35,131 nucleotides of DNA from Shewanella sp. SR44-3 (GCF_014163735.1 NZ_JACJDV010000037.1:1-35131); one strand, 5' to 3'. Positions 9,366-19,029 are shown, numbered from the stretch's first letter. The notes: generated by a model from the sequence alone, not told the origin. Numbers and translations: made by a program.

Positions 9366-10073
9366 TTATACCGCTCGCTTGAGTAGCATTGACTTAATGT
9401 GACCAATGGCTTTAGTAGGGTTTAAGCCTTTAGGACACACATCAACACAGTTCATGATGCCATGGCAACGGAACACACTGTAAGCATCATCAAGTTCTGA
9501 CAAACGCTCTTCAGTGGCCGTATCACGGCTATCAATCAAGAAACGGTAAGCATGTAACAAACCACTTGGACCGATAAACTTATCAGGGTTCCACCAGAAT
9601 GATGGGCAAGCAGTTGAACAACAAGCGCACATAATACATTCATACAAACCATCTAAGTGCTCGCGCTCTTCAGGGGATTGTAAATGCTCACGTGCTGGCG
9701 CTTTCTCATCATTGATAAGGAAAGGCTTAATTTTTTCGTATTGCTTATAGAATTGCGTTAAATCAACCACTAAGTCACGAACAACCGGCATGCCAGGTAG
9801 AGGACGAATTTCAATCTTCTTACCTTTGAAGGTCGAAAGCGGCGTGATACAAGCTAAGCCATTTTTACCGTTCATGTTAACGCCGTCTGATCCACACACA
9901 CCTTCACGGCATGAACGGCGAAACGCCAAGGTAGAGTCTTGTTCTTTAAGCTTAATAAGCGCGTCTAACACCATCATATCAGAGCCGTCTGGCACTTCTA
10001 AGATGTAATCCTTCATGTAAGGCTTAGTATCTACATCAGGGTTATAACGATACACTGCAAATGTTAATTTCAT
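9366..10073 (-). CDS. sdhB: Succinate dehydrogenase iron-sulfur subunit
   Basis: Electron-transfer subunit of complex II, carrying electrons from the SdhA flavin to ubiquinone. From ATG 10073 it is 235 residues (E. coli 238), starting MKLTFAVYRYNPDVD, with AGGAG about eight bases upstream. The open frame extends 26 codons further up inside sdhA; that extension has no family support. All three clusters are visible: CREGVCGSDGVNMNGKNGLAC for [2Fe-2S], CIMCACCSTACP for [4Fe-4S] and CHGIMNCVDVCPKG for [3Fe-4S]. It follows sdhA by 16 bases. Confidence 0.98.
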   Translation of the reverse strand: MKLTFAVYRYNPDVDTKPYMKDYILEVPDGSDMMVLDALIKLKEQDSTLAFRRSCREGVCGSDGVNMNGKNGLACITPLSTFKGKKIEIRPLPGMPVVRDLVVDLTQFYKQYEKIKPFLINDEKAPAREHLQSPEEREHLDGLYECIMCACCSTACPSFWWNPDKFIGPSGLLHAYRFLIDSRDTATEERLSELDDAYSVFRCHGIMNCVDVCPKGLNPTKAIGHIKSMLLKRAV

Positions 10074-10089
10074 CTTTGCAACTCCTGCC

Positions 10090-11856
10090 TTAGTAGGTAC
10101 GTTTAATCGGTGGGAAAGCTGCACGTAACTTAGGTGCCATATTGACATCACGCTTGCGCATTTCCACTGTCACAGGATCAAATATGCTGTGGCATAACCA
10201 ATTGTCATCATCACGGTCTAAGAAATCTTCACGTGAATGTGCGCCGCGGCTTTCAGTACGGAAGTTAGCGGCATAAGCCGTTGCTAATGCCGTTGCCATT
10301 AAGTTATCTAGCTCTAAACATTCAATACGCTGGGTATTAAACTCTTTTGAGTTATCAGATAGCTTAGCATTTTCAAGACGCTTCTGGATGGCTTGCAATT
10401 GCTCTAAACCTTCAGCCATGGCATCGCCACTACGGAACACTGAGAAATTTAGCTGCATGCACAATTGCAGATCTTTACGGATGACCGCAGGGTCTTCACC
10501 GTCTTTATTGCTTTCCCAGCGGTTTAGACGTGCAAGTGATGCGTTGATTTCAGCTTCAGTAGGCGCTTTAGGTTCAGCTGTTTCATCAAGAGCCTTACCT
10601 AAGTGCTGACCTGCAGCGCGGCCAAAGACCACTAAATCAAGTAGCGAGTTACCGCCTAAACGGTTAGCACCATGTACTGATACACAAGCAATTTCGCCCA
10701 CTGCAAACAGGCCGGTTACTTCTTGCTCTGTGCCGTCTTCATTCATGCGAATAACCTGACCGCTCACTTTAGCAGGCAAGCCGCCCATCATATAATGACA
10801 GGTTGGTAGTACTGGGATTGGACCATCGGCCGGATCGATATGAGCAAAGGTACGTGATAATTCACACACACCTGGAAGACGCGCTTCTAGGGTCTCTTTA
10901 CCTAAATGATCAAGCTTCAATAAACAATGCGGGCCCAATGGACCATCAAGACCACGGCCTTCACGGATTTCTGTCATCATAGAACGTGCTACCACGTCAC
11001 GAGATGCTAAATCCTTGGCGTTTGGTGCATAACGTTCCATGAAACGCTCGCCGTCTTTGTTTAACAGATAACCGCCTTCACCGCGACAACCTTCAGTCAC
11101 CAACACACCTGCGCCAGCAATACCCGTTGGGTGAAACTGCCACATTTCCATATCTTGTAATTGAACCCCAGCACGCGCAGCCATACCCACGCCATCACCC
11201 GTGTTGATATGAGCGTTAGTGGTCGAGGCATAAATGCGCCCTGCACCACCGGTTGCTAGAATTGTTGCCTTAGCTTTGAAATAAACGATGTCGCCAGTTT
11301 CGATCTCAATTGCAGTACAACCGACAATCACGCCGTCTTCGTTTTTCACTAAATCAAGGGCATACCACTCAGAAAACACGTCAGTCTTATGCTTAACGTT
11401 TTGCTGGTATAGACAATGTAATAGTGCATGGCCGGTACGGTCCGCCGCTGCCGCAGTACGTGCCGCTTGCTCACCACCAAAGTTTCTTGATTGACCGCCA
11501 AAAGGACGTTGATAAATAGTGCCGTTTTCAAAACGAGAGAATGGCAGACCCATGTGCTCTAGTTCGATAATGGCTTCTGGACCGGTTTGACACATAAATT
11601 CGATAGCATCTTGGTCACCAATAAAATCAGAACCTTTAACGGTATCGTACATGTGCTGTTCCCAGTGATCTTCATGGGCGTTACCAAGGGCTACGGTAAT
11701 ACCGCCCTGGGCTGACACTGTATGAGAACGGGTTGGGAATACTTTAGATAACAGCGCGCAGCTCTTACCTTCTTTAGAAATCTGCAATGCAGCACGCATA
11801 CCAGCGCCACCAGCGCCGATTACGATTGCATCAAATTCGCGTACTGGAATACTCAC
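10090..11856 (-). CDS. sdhA: Succinate dehydrogenase flavoprotein subunit
   Basis: Catalytic subunit of complex II; oxidises succinate to fumarate with covalent FAD. I chose GTG at 11856, which overlaps the sdhD stop (TAGTG) and gives 588 residues, the E. coli length. This places the FAD-linked histidine at H45 in [11 protein letters not shown] second GTG four codons up (11868) is possible but shifts that register. Motifs: dinucleotide-binding [13 protein letters not shown] near the N-terminus, the [27 protein letters not shown] active-site region, and [18 protein letters not shown] near residue 400. One-base overlap with sdhD implies translational coupling. Confidence 0.98.
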   Translation of the reverse strand: MSIPVREFDAIVIGAGGAGMRAALQISKEGKSCALLSKVFPTRSHTVSAQGGITVALGNAHEDHWEQHMYDTVKGSDFIGDQDAIEFMCQTGPEAIIELEHMGLPFSRFENGTIYQRPFGGQSRNFGGEQAARTAAAADRTGHALLHCLYQQNVKHKTDVFSEWYALDLVKNEDGVIVGCTAIEIETGDIVYFKAKATILATGGAGRIYASTTNAHINTGDGVGMAARAGVQLQDMEMWQFHPTGIAGAGVLVTEGCRGEGGYLLNKDGERFMERYAPNAKDLASRDVVARSMMTEIREGRGLDGPLGPHCLLKLDHLGKETLEARLPGVCELSRTFAHIDPADGPIPVLPTCHYMMGGLPAKVSGQVIRMNEDGTEQEVTGLFAVGEIACVSVHGANRLGGNSLLDLVVFGRAAGQHLGKALDETAEPKAPTEAEINASLARLNRWESNKDGEDPAVIRKDLQLCMQLNFSVFRSGDAMAEGLEQLQAIQKRLENAKLSDNSKEFNTQRIECLELDNLMATALATAYAANFRTESRGAHSREDFLDRDDDNWLCHSIFDPVTVEMRKRDVNMAPKLRAAFPPIKRTY

Positions 11857-12203
11857 TAGACACCCCACACTATAATGATGCCGGCCGCTAAATAGCTAAA
11901 TGCGGTCACGACGAAGGTAAACTGTAATACACCACGTAAAGCCGTAGACTTAACGTAATCTGTCAGCACTTGCCAAATACCAATCCATGCGTGGATAAGT
12001 AAGGCAATCAGGGTTACCAGTGTAAAGACTTTCATTGCCAAGGTGCTAAAAAGACCGTGCCAAATCTCAAAAGTCAAAGGCGAACTGCAGGCAATAAAGC
12101 CAACCAAAAAGATGGTATAACAGGCTAGAATGACAGCGCTTGCGCGTAATAAAATATAGTCATGAACACCGCTGCGTCCAAAACTTGCTGCGTTTGTTAC
12201 CAT
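11856..12203 (-). CDS. sdhD: Succinate dehydrogenase membrane anchor subunit
   Basis: Small inner-membrane subunit that anchors SdhAB and, with SdhC, forms the heme b and quinone sites. From ATG 12203 it is 115 residues, the same as E. coli SdhD, starting [25 protein letters not shown] two codons up was discounted. Three membrane helices are visible, with the heme-ligand region [17 protein letters not shown] in the middle. It overlaps the end of sdhC by seven bases and the start of sdhA by one. Confidence 0.97.
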   Translation of the reverse strand: MVTNAASFGRSGVHDYILLRASAVILACYTIFLVGFIACSSPLTFEIWHGLFSTLAMKVFTLVTLIALLIHAWIGIWQVLTDYVKSTALRGVLQFTFVVTAFSYLAAGIIIVWGV

Positions 12204-12592
12204 ACCCAAACCCCCGCGATGATAGAAAAGGCTGCTGCTAACACAAATAGTGCCTTGGCGGATGCGTTACCAGACTTGAGTTCTTCCCAGCAACCGGCAT
12301 CCATGATCAAGTGACGTATGCCACCTAATAAGTGATAACCAAGTGCAGTTAAGATACCCCAGAGGATAAACTTCATCACAAAACTATCGAACAAGGATTG
12401 TACGCTAGCGAAACCTTCGGCTGATGTTAACGTTGAATTTAACAACCAAAGAAGGATACCGATAGCAAACAGCATAATGACACCGGAAATACGGTGAAGG
12501 ATCGACACAATCGCTGTTGCAGGAAAGCGAATGGTCTGCAGATCTAGATGGACAGGTCTTTGCTTTTTCACGTTCTGCTCACTCAGCTCCAT
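12197..12592 (-). CDS. sdhC: Succinate dehydrogenase cytochrome b556 subunit
   Basis: Membrane subunit of complex II with SdhD. ATG at 12592 gives 131 residues starting MELSEQNVKKQRPVHLDLQ, near the E. coli 129. The open frame extends 30 codons further up without family support. A GTG at the V of VKKQRP is an alternative start. Family motifs are IVSILHRISGV (quinone-site segment) and GYHLLGGIRHLIMD with the heme histidine; three hydrophobic helices are present. The chosen ATG lies inside a small stem (TGCTCA/TGAGCA), which could modulate initiation of the whole block. First gene of sdhCDAB-sucABCD. Confidence 0.95.
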   Translation of the reverse strand: MELSEQNVKKQRPVHLDLQTIRFPATAIVSILHRISGVIMLFAIGILLWLLNSTLTSAEGFASVQSLFDSFVMKFILWGILTALGYHLLGGIRHLIMDAGCWEELKSGNASAKALFVLAAAFSIIAGVWVW

Positions 12593-12790
12593 TGAGCAAA
12601 TTTGCTTCAAAGAGCATTTATTTTTGTTATGTATATCGTCTTTGATTAAATTTTCTACACCAATGACTGGCAAAAACTTCAATCAAAAACATACTTAATG
12701 CAAACACCTAACCAATTGAGAAATCACTAGTATGTGTAGGAATAGTAAAATGTTCAAATTGTGATGTTTGTCGCCCTTAGGACGCAGCCA

Positions 12791-12819
12791 AGTATACTCG
12801 CGGCTTTTGTCAAATACAA
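12791..12819 (-). promoter_or_regulatory. Candidate sdhC promoter
   Basis: On the minus strand, TTGTAT (12814-12819) and TATACT (12791-12796) are 17 bases apart, a good sigma-70 arrangement. The upstream arm of the 12-base inverted repeat overlaps the -35 and the other arm falls downstream of the likely start site. The transcription start is inferred, not shown. Confidence 0.4.
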
Positions 12820-12965
12820 ACATCACACTATGCAAATTATCATTTTTTGTATTTTGCGCCGTTCAACACCAAGTTTTTACAAGTTTGTTGCGCAATCTCA
12901 ATGTTTACCAATAAAAATAAACATATGCTTAAATTTGTTTTATGTAATTTAAACGCTTATTTAAA

Positions 12966-12995
12966 TTGAAATGTGATCTAGAATCACTGTAAAGT
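12966..12995 (+). promoter_or_regulatory. Candidate gltA promoter
   Basis: TTGAAA (12966-12971) and TAAAGT (12990-12995) are 18 bases apart, with a roughly 50-base leader to the gltA ATG. The GTGAT/ATCAC repeat lies within the spacer, where a bound regulator would block polymerase. Moderate match only. Confidence 0.35.
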
Positions 12996-13048
12996 AATGG
13001 CCGCTAACGAAGCTGCGCTCGTTGAAAATGTTAAGTAAGGAGAAGGGT

Positions 13049-14335
13049 ATGGCTGACAAAATGGCCAAATTAGAATTACCAGAGAACAATTCAATCGAAT
13101 TGCCGATCATGCAAGGCACTGCCGGTTTCGATGTTATTGACATCAGTAAACTCGGGAAAAAGGGCTATTTCACTTTCGATCCAGGCTTTTTAGCCACTGC
13201 CTCTTGCGAGTCTGCCATTACCTATATCGATGGTGAGCAAGGTGTACTATTACACCGTGGCTACCCTATCGACCAATTAGCGACTGAATCTGATTATTTA
13301 GATTTATGTTACTTGTTGCTTTACGGTGAATTGCCATCAAAAGTACAGTACGAAGAATTTGTCGGCACTGTAAAACAGCACACTATGGTGAATGAGCAGC
13401 TTGCCTTCTTCTTTAGAGGTTTCCGCCGTGATGCTCATCCTATGGCCATGTTATGTGGCGTAACAGGTGCATTATCAGCATTCTTCCAAGACTCTTTAGA
13501 CGTCAACAACCCTGAGCACAGAGAAATCGCTGCTTATCGTTTAGTGTCTAAGATGCCAACTATTGCTGCAATGTGTTACAAGTACTCTGTTGGTCAGCCA
13601 TTTATTTACCCACGTAACGATTTAAGCTACGCAGGTAACTTCTTGTCTATGATGTTCGCAACGCCTTGTGAAACCTATGTGGTGAACCCCGTTATCGAAC
13701 GTGCTATTGACCGTATCTTCGTATTACACGCAGATCACGAGCAAAATGCATCGACATCAACTGTACGTTTAGCCGGCTCTTCGGGTGCAAACCCATTTGC
13801 TTGTATCGCAGCGGGTATCGCTTCACTTTGGGGCCCTGCACACGGCGGCGCTAACGAAGCGTGCCTAAACATGCTTGAAGAAATCGGCAGTGTTGATCGT
13901 ATTCCTGAGTTTATCGAGAAAGCCAAAGACAAGAACGATCCATTCCGCTTAATGGGCTTTGGTCATCGGGTTTACAAAAACTTTGACCCTCGTGCCAAAG
14001 TTATGCGCGAAACCTGCCATGAAGTGCTTAAAGAACTTAAGGTCAAGGATCCATTGTTGGATGTGGCCATGGAACTTGAGCGTATCGCCCTTGAAGATGA
14101 ATACTTCATCTCTAAGAAGCTTTATCCAAACGTTGACTTCTACTCTGGCATCATAATGAAAGCCATAGGCATTCCAACCAGTATGTTTACAGTACTGTTT
14201 GCGCTTGCGCGTACAGTGGGTTGGATTTCACATTGGAAAGAAATGCTTGACCAACCAGGTCACAAGATCAGCCGTCCACGTCAGTTGTACACAGGTGCGA
14301 CTCACAGAGACTTCGTGGCTAAAGATAAGCGTTAA
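13049..14335 (+). CDS. gltA: Citrate synthase, type II (hexameric, NADH-sensitive class)
   Basis: Condenses oxaloacetate and acetyl-CoA to citrate. ATG 13049, with AAGGAG at 13037-13042, gives 428 residues (E. coli 427) beginning [13 protein letters not shown]; the frame opens nine codons earlier without family support. The N-terminal beta-rich domain of the Gram-negative type II class ([19 protein letters not shown]) is present. Catalytic motifs: [10 protein letters not shown] (first histidine, around residue 264), [15 protein letters not shown] (second histidine) and NVDFYSG (aspartate). The class is generally inhibited by NADH and alpha-ketoglutarate. Divergent from sdhC and ending in its own terminator. 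Confidence 0.98.
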   Translation: MADKMAKLELPENNSIELPIMQGTAGFDVIDISKLGKKGYFTFDPGFLATASCESAITYIDGEQGVLLHRGYPIDQLATESDYLDLCYLLLYGELPSKVQYEEFVGTVKQHTMVNEQLAFFFRGFRRDAHPMAMLCGVTGALSAFFQDSLDVNNPEHREIAAYRLVSKMPTIAAMCYKYSVGQPFIYPRNDLSYAGNFLSMMFATPCETYVVNPVIERAIDRIFVLHADHEQNASTSTVRLAGSSGANPFACIAAGIASLWGPAHGGANEACLNMLEEIGSVDRIPEFIEKAKDKNDPFRLMGFGHRVYKNFDPRAKVMRETCHEVLKELKVKDPLLDVAMELERIALEDEYFISKKLYPNVDFYSGIIMKAIGIPTSMFTVLFALARTVGWISHWKEMLDQPGHKISRPRQLYTGATHRDFVAKDKR

Positions 14336-14352
14336 TCGCTTGCTTTAATATT

Positions 14353-14377
14353 AAAAGGCGCCTAGTGCGCCTTTTTT
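14353..14377 (+). terminator. gltA rho-independent terminator
   Basis: AAAAGGCGC (14353-14361) pairs with GCGCCTTTT (14367-14375) around CTAGT and is followed by T residues to 14377. The stem sequence is the same as that of the sucD terminator. Confidence 0.92.
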
Positions 14378-14551
14378 ATTGGCTGTAACATACTCATTAG
14401 TTAATTCCACCACATTTTATACATTTTCACTACAATTCATCCAAGTTCACTACGCCAATTTAGTTAAAACAACACAGCCACCCCATAACTACTTGTATTA
14501 AATAATAAAATAACAACTGGCACATTTCCTGCTTAAAAGCAGTAAATTAAC

Positions 14552-14579
14552 ATTCGTTACAAATATTTTAGTGACGAAT
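14552..14579. promoter_or_regulatory. Palindromic operator candidate upstream of the RND operon
   Basis: ATTCGTTAC (14552-14560) and GTGACGAAT (14571-14579) form an inverted repeat with one mismatch around a 10-base A/T core (AAATATTTTA). Total length 28 bases and dyad shape fit TetR/AcrR-type operators that control RND pumps. It lies about 90 bases upstream of the adaptor start. No regulator gene is adjacent, so the cognate protein would be encoded elsewhere. Confidence 0.5.
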
Positions 14580-14670
14580 AGACAAAGGCATACGACACTC
14601 TAGCCAGTTGCGATTGCACTTGTCGTTAACCCTATTATTTATTCAGCATTTTTAAATTAGCAGGTACCCC

Positions 14671-15729
14671 ATGGACAGGTTCATTAACATTAAAACGCTC
14701 ATACTTCCTTTTGTTTGCATTGCCGCCTTAAGTGCCTGTGAGCAACCCCAAGAACAAGCCAAAGAAGAAAAATTCGCCGTCCCTGTGGAAACCGCGGTTG
14801 TGGGCCAAGGCCATGTATCATCTTTCTATAGCACCACGGCGACATTGGAGGCGCCTGAAGAAGCCCACGTATTAAGTCGAGTCTCGGGTTTGATTGAAAA
14901 AATTAACGTTGAAGAAGGTGATAGAGTCACCAAGGGCCAGGTGCTGGCTGTCATCGATCCCAAGCGTCAAGAGTATGAGTTTAATCGCTCGCAAGCTGAA
15001 GTGCAGATCATCGAACAGGAATTGAACCGCCTTAATAAAATGAACAACAAAGAGTTCGTCAGTCAAGATGCGCTCGCAAAATTAGAATTTAACCTGCAAG
15101 CAGCAAAAGCCCAGCGTGATTTAGCTGAACTTAAATTTAAGGAAAGCCAAGTCACCTCCCCTATTAATGGTGTGGTTGCGCGCCGTTTAGTTAAATTAGG
15201 CAATATGGCCAAGGAATTTGATGAGCTTTTTTACATTGTTAACCAAGATGAACTTCATGGCATAGTCCACCTACCAGAACAGCAACTTGCCAGTTTGCGC
15301 TTAGGCCAAGAAGCAAAAGTCTTTAGCCAAAACAGTCATCAAGATGTTATCGCACATGTATTGCGCATTAGCCCAGTCGTAGATGCAAGCAGCGGCACTT
15401 TTAAAGTCACCTTAGCCGTGCCTAACCACAAAGCTCAACTTAAATCAGGCATGTTTACCCGTGTGGAGCTTAAATACGACACTCACGATAACGCCATCAC
15501 AGTGCCTTACAATGCCGTTATCAACCAAGACAACATTTTAGCCTTGTACATCATCAAAGACGATATAGCCCTAAGACGTGAGGTCAGCTTAGGTTACCGT
15601 GAAAATGAAATCGTTGAAGTCATCCACGGCGTTGAGCCTGGTGAGCAAGTGGTTATCCGTGGTCAACAAAATTTAAAAGACCAATCCTTGGTAGAAGTTA
15701 TCACCCCGCTTAACTTTGCCGCTAAATAA
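14671..15729 (+). CDS. RND efflux periplasmic adaptor (membrane fusion protein), lipoprotein
   Basis: Periplasmic adaptor linking RND permeases to an outer-membrane channel. It has 352 residues. A lipoprotein signal with lipobox LSAC places the lipidated cysteine at C23, followed by an acidic linker. The body has the usual order: barrel-sandwich lipoyl half (VLSRVSGLIEKINVEEGDRVTKGQVLAVID), a short coiled-coil hairpin (about residues 100-150), the second lipoyl half (VTSPINGVVARRLVKLGNMAKE), beta-barrel and membrane-proximal domains, ending near VIRGQQNLKDQSLVEV. First gene of a four-gene operon, with the permease starting 12 bases after its stop. No outer-membrane factor gene is present, so it probably borrows a TolC-like channel. 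The ribosome site is weak. Confidence 0.93.
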   Translation: MDRFINIKTLILPFVCIAALSACEQPQEQAKEEKFAVPVETAVVGQGHVSSFYSTTATLEAPEEAHVLSRVSGLIEKINVEEGDRVTKGQVLAVIDPKRQEYEFNRSQAEVQIIEQELNRLNKMNNKEFVSQDALAKLEFNLQAAKAQRDLAELKFKESQVTSPINGVVARRLVKLGNMAKEFDELFYIVNQDELHGIVHLPEQQLASLRLGQEAKVFSQNSHQDVIAHVLRISPVVDASSGTFKVTLAVPNHKAQLKSGMFTRVELKYDTHDNAITVPYNAVINQDNILALYIIKDDIALRREVSLGYRENEIVEVIHGVEPGEQVVIRGQQNLKDQSLVEVITPLNFAAK

Positions 15730-15741
15730 CGGAGTCTTGAC

Positions 15742-18700
15742 ATGTCTATTATCAATACCTCCGTGAATCGTCCCGTTACTGTGTGGATGTTTATGTTGGC
15801 CATCATGCTATTTGGCATGGTGGGGTTCTCCCGCCTAGCGGTAAAATTACTGCCAGATTTAAGCTATCCCAGTGTCACTATTCGCACCTTGTACGATGGC
15901 GCAGCCCCGGTTGAAGTTGAGCAGTTAATTTCTAAACCCTTAGAAGAGTCCGTAGGTGTAGTTAAGGGCCTGCGTAAAATCAGCTCGATTTCTCGCTCAG
16001 GGCTTTCCGATGTAGTGCTGGAGTTTGAATGGGGCGTTGACATGGACTTGGCAAGCCTCGAAGTCAGAGAGAAAATTGACACCATAGAGCTGCCGCTGGA
16101 CATTAATAAACCTTTGCTGCTGCGCTTTAACCCTAATCTTGACCCCATAATGCGTTTAGCTTTCTCTGTACCCGATGCCGATGCCGATCAGCTAAAGCAA
16201 ATGCGCACCTTCGCCGATGAAGAACTTAAGCGCCGCCTTGAGGCCTTACCTGGCGTTGCCGCTGTGCGCCTATCAGGCGGGCTTGAGCAAGAAGTGCACA
16301 TTTTGCTTAATCAACAAAAGCTTGCGCAACTAAACCTAAATGCCGACGATGTAAAACGCCGAATTAATGAAGAAAACATTAACTTATCCGCCGGTAAAGT
16401 GATCCAAGGCGATAAAGAATATTTAGTCAGAACCTTAAATCAATTCAACTCCCTAGAAGAGCTAGGCCAAGTCATTATTTACCGTGATGGCCAAACCTTA
16501 GTACGCCTAAACGATGTGGCACAAATTCAAGATGCCTATAAGGAGCGCAGTGATATCACCCGTATTGGCAGCGTTGAATCCATTGAGCTTGCCATCTATA
16601 AAGAAGGCGATGCCAATACCGTGGCGGTAGCGCAAAAGCTTAAGAGTGAACTTGAGTCAATCAACAGCACTGACAATGGCCATCAGCTGAATATTGTCTA
16701 CGATCAAAGTGAATTTATTCAAAGTGCGGTGAGTGAAGTGACCTCAGCGGCGCTATTTGGCAGCCTGCTGGCCATGCTAGTTATCTATCTGTTTCTTAAA
16801 GACATTATAGCCACCTTAATTATTTCAATCTCGATCCCATTTTCGGTAATTGCCACCTTTAACATGATGTACTTTGCTGATATCAGCTTAAACATTATGT
16901 CTCTTGGCGGCATAGCGCTCGCCATAGGATTATTGGTGGATAATGCCATCGTGGTGTTAGAAAACATCGACAGGTATAAATCCCAAGGCATGGATAAAGT
17001 CACTGCGGCAGTTACCGGTTGCAGTGAAGTGGCAGGCGCCATATTTGCCTCTACCTTAACCACCCTTGCGGTATTTTTACCGCTAGTGTTTGTGGATGGT
17101 ATCGCAGGTGCCTTGTTTGCAGACCAAGCAATGACAGTCACCTTTGCGCTGCTGGCCTCTCTCTTTGTCGCCATGACAGCCATTCCCATGCTGGCATCAC
17201 GCCAAGGGTTTACCCGCATAGAAGAGTCCCAAGGCACTGCACAAGCGCCAACAGCCGCCCCTGAACTCATGGGCACTGGAGCTAAATTCATCCACTACAG
17301 CATTAAGATCATCAGCTTCCCCTTTTTATTGGTGTTCAGTTACTTACCACGTTTTTTACTCACTAGCACCTTAGTGTTAAGCCGCTTTTTCGCTTGGTTC
17401 TTTGGGCTTTTTATGCGCCCGTTAAGCCAAGCTTTTAATGCGGTTTATCATCTGGTTGAGCGTATATACCAGCCGCTACTTGCCAGCGCCATGAAGAGGA
17501 AAGTCACGACCTTAGTCATAGCGTTTGCCATCACCTTGGCGGCCACCAGCTTGTTACCTCGCCTTGGGGTTGAACTTATTCCTCCCATGAATCAGGGTGA
17601 GTTTTATGTGGAAATTTTGCTGCCTCCAGGTACTGAAGTCAGTGAAACCGATGCTGTATTGCAAATTTTAGCCGAGTCCATTAGTGAGCGCAGCGATGTT
17701 AAGCATGCCTATAGCCAAGCTGGCAGCGGCGGCCTAATGACCTCAGATACAGCCCAAGGCGGGGAAAACTGGGGCCGTTTGCAAGTGGTACTAAACCATG
17801 CTGATGCCTTTGATGCAGTAAGTCAGGTGCTGCGTCATACTGCACGCCGTTTACCTGAATTAGAAGCCAAAATTGAGCACCCAGAGCTGTTTAGCTTTAA
17901 GCCGCCACTTGAAATTGAATTGGCAGGTTATGATTTAGCTCAGCTTAAGCTCAGCGCCGATGCCTTAGTCAAAGCCTTGTCACAATCCGATAGATTTAGC
18001 GACCTAAATACCAGCCTTCGCGACGGTCAGCCTGAAATTAGCATTCAATTTGATCATGCCCGCCTTGCCGCTTTAGGCATGGACGCGCCCACGGTTGCCA
18101 CCCGTATTGCTCAGCGCATTGGCGGCACGGTTGCCAGTCAATATACGGTCCGTGACCGTAAAGTGGATATTTTGGTGCGCAGTGAACTCAGCGAGCGCGA
18201 TCAAATTAGTGACATCGACTCGCTTATCATCAACCCCAACAGTGCCCAGCCAATTCCCTTAAGTGCGGTGGCTCAAGTGCAACTGAAAGTCGGCCCTTCT
18301 GCCATTAACCGCGTCAGCCAGCAACGAGTGGCTATAGTGTCATCAAATCTTGCCTATGGGGATTTAAGTGAAGCCGTAGTTGAAGCCCAAGAGATTTTAG
18401 CGACCTTACAACTTTCAAGCTCAATTCAAGCCCGTTTTGGCGGTCAGAACGAAGAAATGGAGCACTCCTTCGACTCCCTTAACATCGCCTTAGTGCTGGC
18501 GGTATTTTTGGTCTACCTAGTGATGGCAAGCCAGTTTGAATCACTATTACACCCGCTGCTTATCTTGATTGCGGTGCCCATGGCGCTGGGCGGCAGTGTG
18601 ATAGGTTTATACATCACAGGCACTCACTTAAGCGTGGTGGTGTTTATCGGCCTTATTATGCTGGCGGGGATTGTGGTCAATAATGCCATTGTATTGGTGG

Positions 18701-19029
18701 ATAGAATTAACCAATTGCGCCGTGACGGCCAAGACAAGCACAGTGCCATCATAGATGCGGCATCTTCTCGCCTAAGGCCCATTCTAATGACCACCTTAAC
18801 CACTACACTTGGGTTATTGCCCATGGCAATTGGCCTAGGCGATGGCAGTGAAGTGCGTGCTCCAATGGCGATTACGGTTATTTTCGGCTTGAGCCTCTCA
18901 ACCCTATTAACCTTGTTAGTGATCCCAGCGCTTTATGGCTTATTCGATAAAAAAGAGTATGCAGTCCAAGCAAAAGATAAAACTTCGATTGATCAAGCCC
19001 AGCCCCTAGGACATGGAGCTCAATCATGA
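15742..19029 (+). CDS. RND-family efflux permease, first of a pair
   Basis: Inner-membrane proton-driven efflux pump subunit, 1095 residues, longer than the usual ~1030-1050. It starts with the standard NTSVNRPVTVWMFMLAI helix and carries LEVREKID in the first periplasmic domain. TM4 has GGIALAIGLLVDNAIVVLENI; the proton-relay pair is D-N rather than the D-D of AcrB-type pumps. Extra length comes from an insertion between TM6 and TM7 (about residues 500-590) with two more hydrophobic stretches (FPFLLVFSYLPRFLL; FFAWFFGLFMRPL). Conserved C-terminal motifs include MLAGIVVNNAIVLVDRINQLRR and RLRPILMTTLTTTLGLLPMA. It overlaps the second permease by four bases (ATGA). Substrate unknown. Confidence 0.95.
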   Translation: MSIINTSVNRPVTVWMFMLAIMLFGMVGFSRLAVKLLPDLSYPSVTIRTLYDGAAPVEVEQLISKPLEESVGVVKGLRKISSISRSGLSDVVLEFEWGVDMDLASLEVREKIDTIELPLDINKPLLLRFNPNLDPIMRLAFSVPDADADQLKQMRTFADEELKRRLEALPGVAAVRLSGGLEQEVHILLNQQKLAQLNLNADDVKRRINEENINLSAGKVIQGDKEYLVRTLNQFNSLEELGQVIIYRDGQTLVRLNDVAQIQDAYKERSDITRIGSVESIELAIYKEGDANTVAVAQKLKSELESINSTDNGHQLNIVYDQSEFIQSAVSEVTSAALFGSLLAMLVIYLFLKDIIATLIISISIPFSVIATFNMMYFADISLNIMSLGGIALAIGLLVDNAIVVLENIDRYKSQGMDKVTAAVTGCSEVAGAIFASTLTTLAVFLPLVFVDGIAGALFADQAMTVTFALLASLFVAMTAIPMLASRQGFTRIEESQGTAQAPTAAPELMGTGAKFIHYSIKIISFPFLLVFSYLPRFLLTSTLVLSRFFAWFFGLFMRPLSQAFNAVYHLVERIYQPLLASAMKRKVTTLVIAFAITLAATSLLPRLGVELIPPMNQGEFYVEILLPPGTEVSETDAVLQILAESISERSDVKHAYSQAGSGGLMTSDTAQGGENWGRLQVVLNHADAFDAVSQVLRHTARRLPELEAKIEHPELFSFKPPLEIELAGYDLAQLKLSADALVKALSQSDRFSDLNTSLRDGQPEISIQFDHARLAALGMDAPTVATRIAQRIGGTVASQYTVRDRKVDILVRSELSERDQISDIDSLIINPNSAQPIPLSAVAQVQLKVGPSAINRVSQQRVAIVSSNLAYGDLSEAVVEAQEILATLQLSSSIQARFGGQNEEMEHSFDSLNIALVLAVFLVYLVMASQFESLLHPLLILIAVPMALGGSVIGLYITGTHLSVVVFIGLIMLAGIVVNNAIVLVDRINQLRRDGQDKHSAIIDAASSRLRPILMTTLTTTLGLLPMAIGLGDGSEVRAPMAITVIFGLSLSTLLTLLVIPALYGLFDKKEYAVQAKDKTSIDQAQPLGHGAQS

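Larger units (their letters stand above)
12593..13048. promoter_or_regulatory. Divergent sdhC-gltA control region
   Basis: AT-rich 456-base gap that must hold promoters for both the sdh-suc block (leftward) and gltA (rightward). Two features stand out: a perfect 12-base inverted repeat (TGTGATGTTTGT at 12760-12771, ACAAACATCACA at 12816-12827), and an imperfect GTGAT-CTAGA-ATCAC repeat at 12973-12987. In E. coli the same gap is controlled by ArcA and CRP. The repeats resemble CRP half-sites, but neither has normal CRP spacing, so I do not assign a regulator. Confidence 0.65.

Noticed and set aside
9366..10151. Extended sdhB start inside sdhA (261 residues)
   Set aside because: The extra 26 residues match no SdhB N-terminus, and the internal ATG at 10073 has a good ribosome site.
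12791..12813. TTGACA and TATACT on the minus strand upstream of sdhC
   Set aside because: Both hexamers are excellent but only 11 bases apart, too close for one sigma-70 promoter; TTGTAT at 17 bases is preferred.
12973..12987. CRP site at GTGAT-CTAGA-ATCAC upstream of gltA
   Set aside because: The TGTGA and TCAC halves are seven bases apart instead of six, and CRP is strict about spacing; kept only as an unassigned repeat.
16785..17291. 168-codon minus-strand frame in the first RND gene
   Set aside because: Antisense shadow of the permease membrane helices, with no independent gene features.
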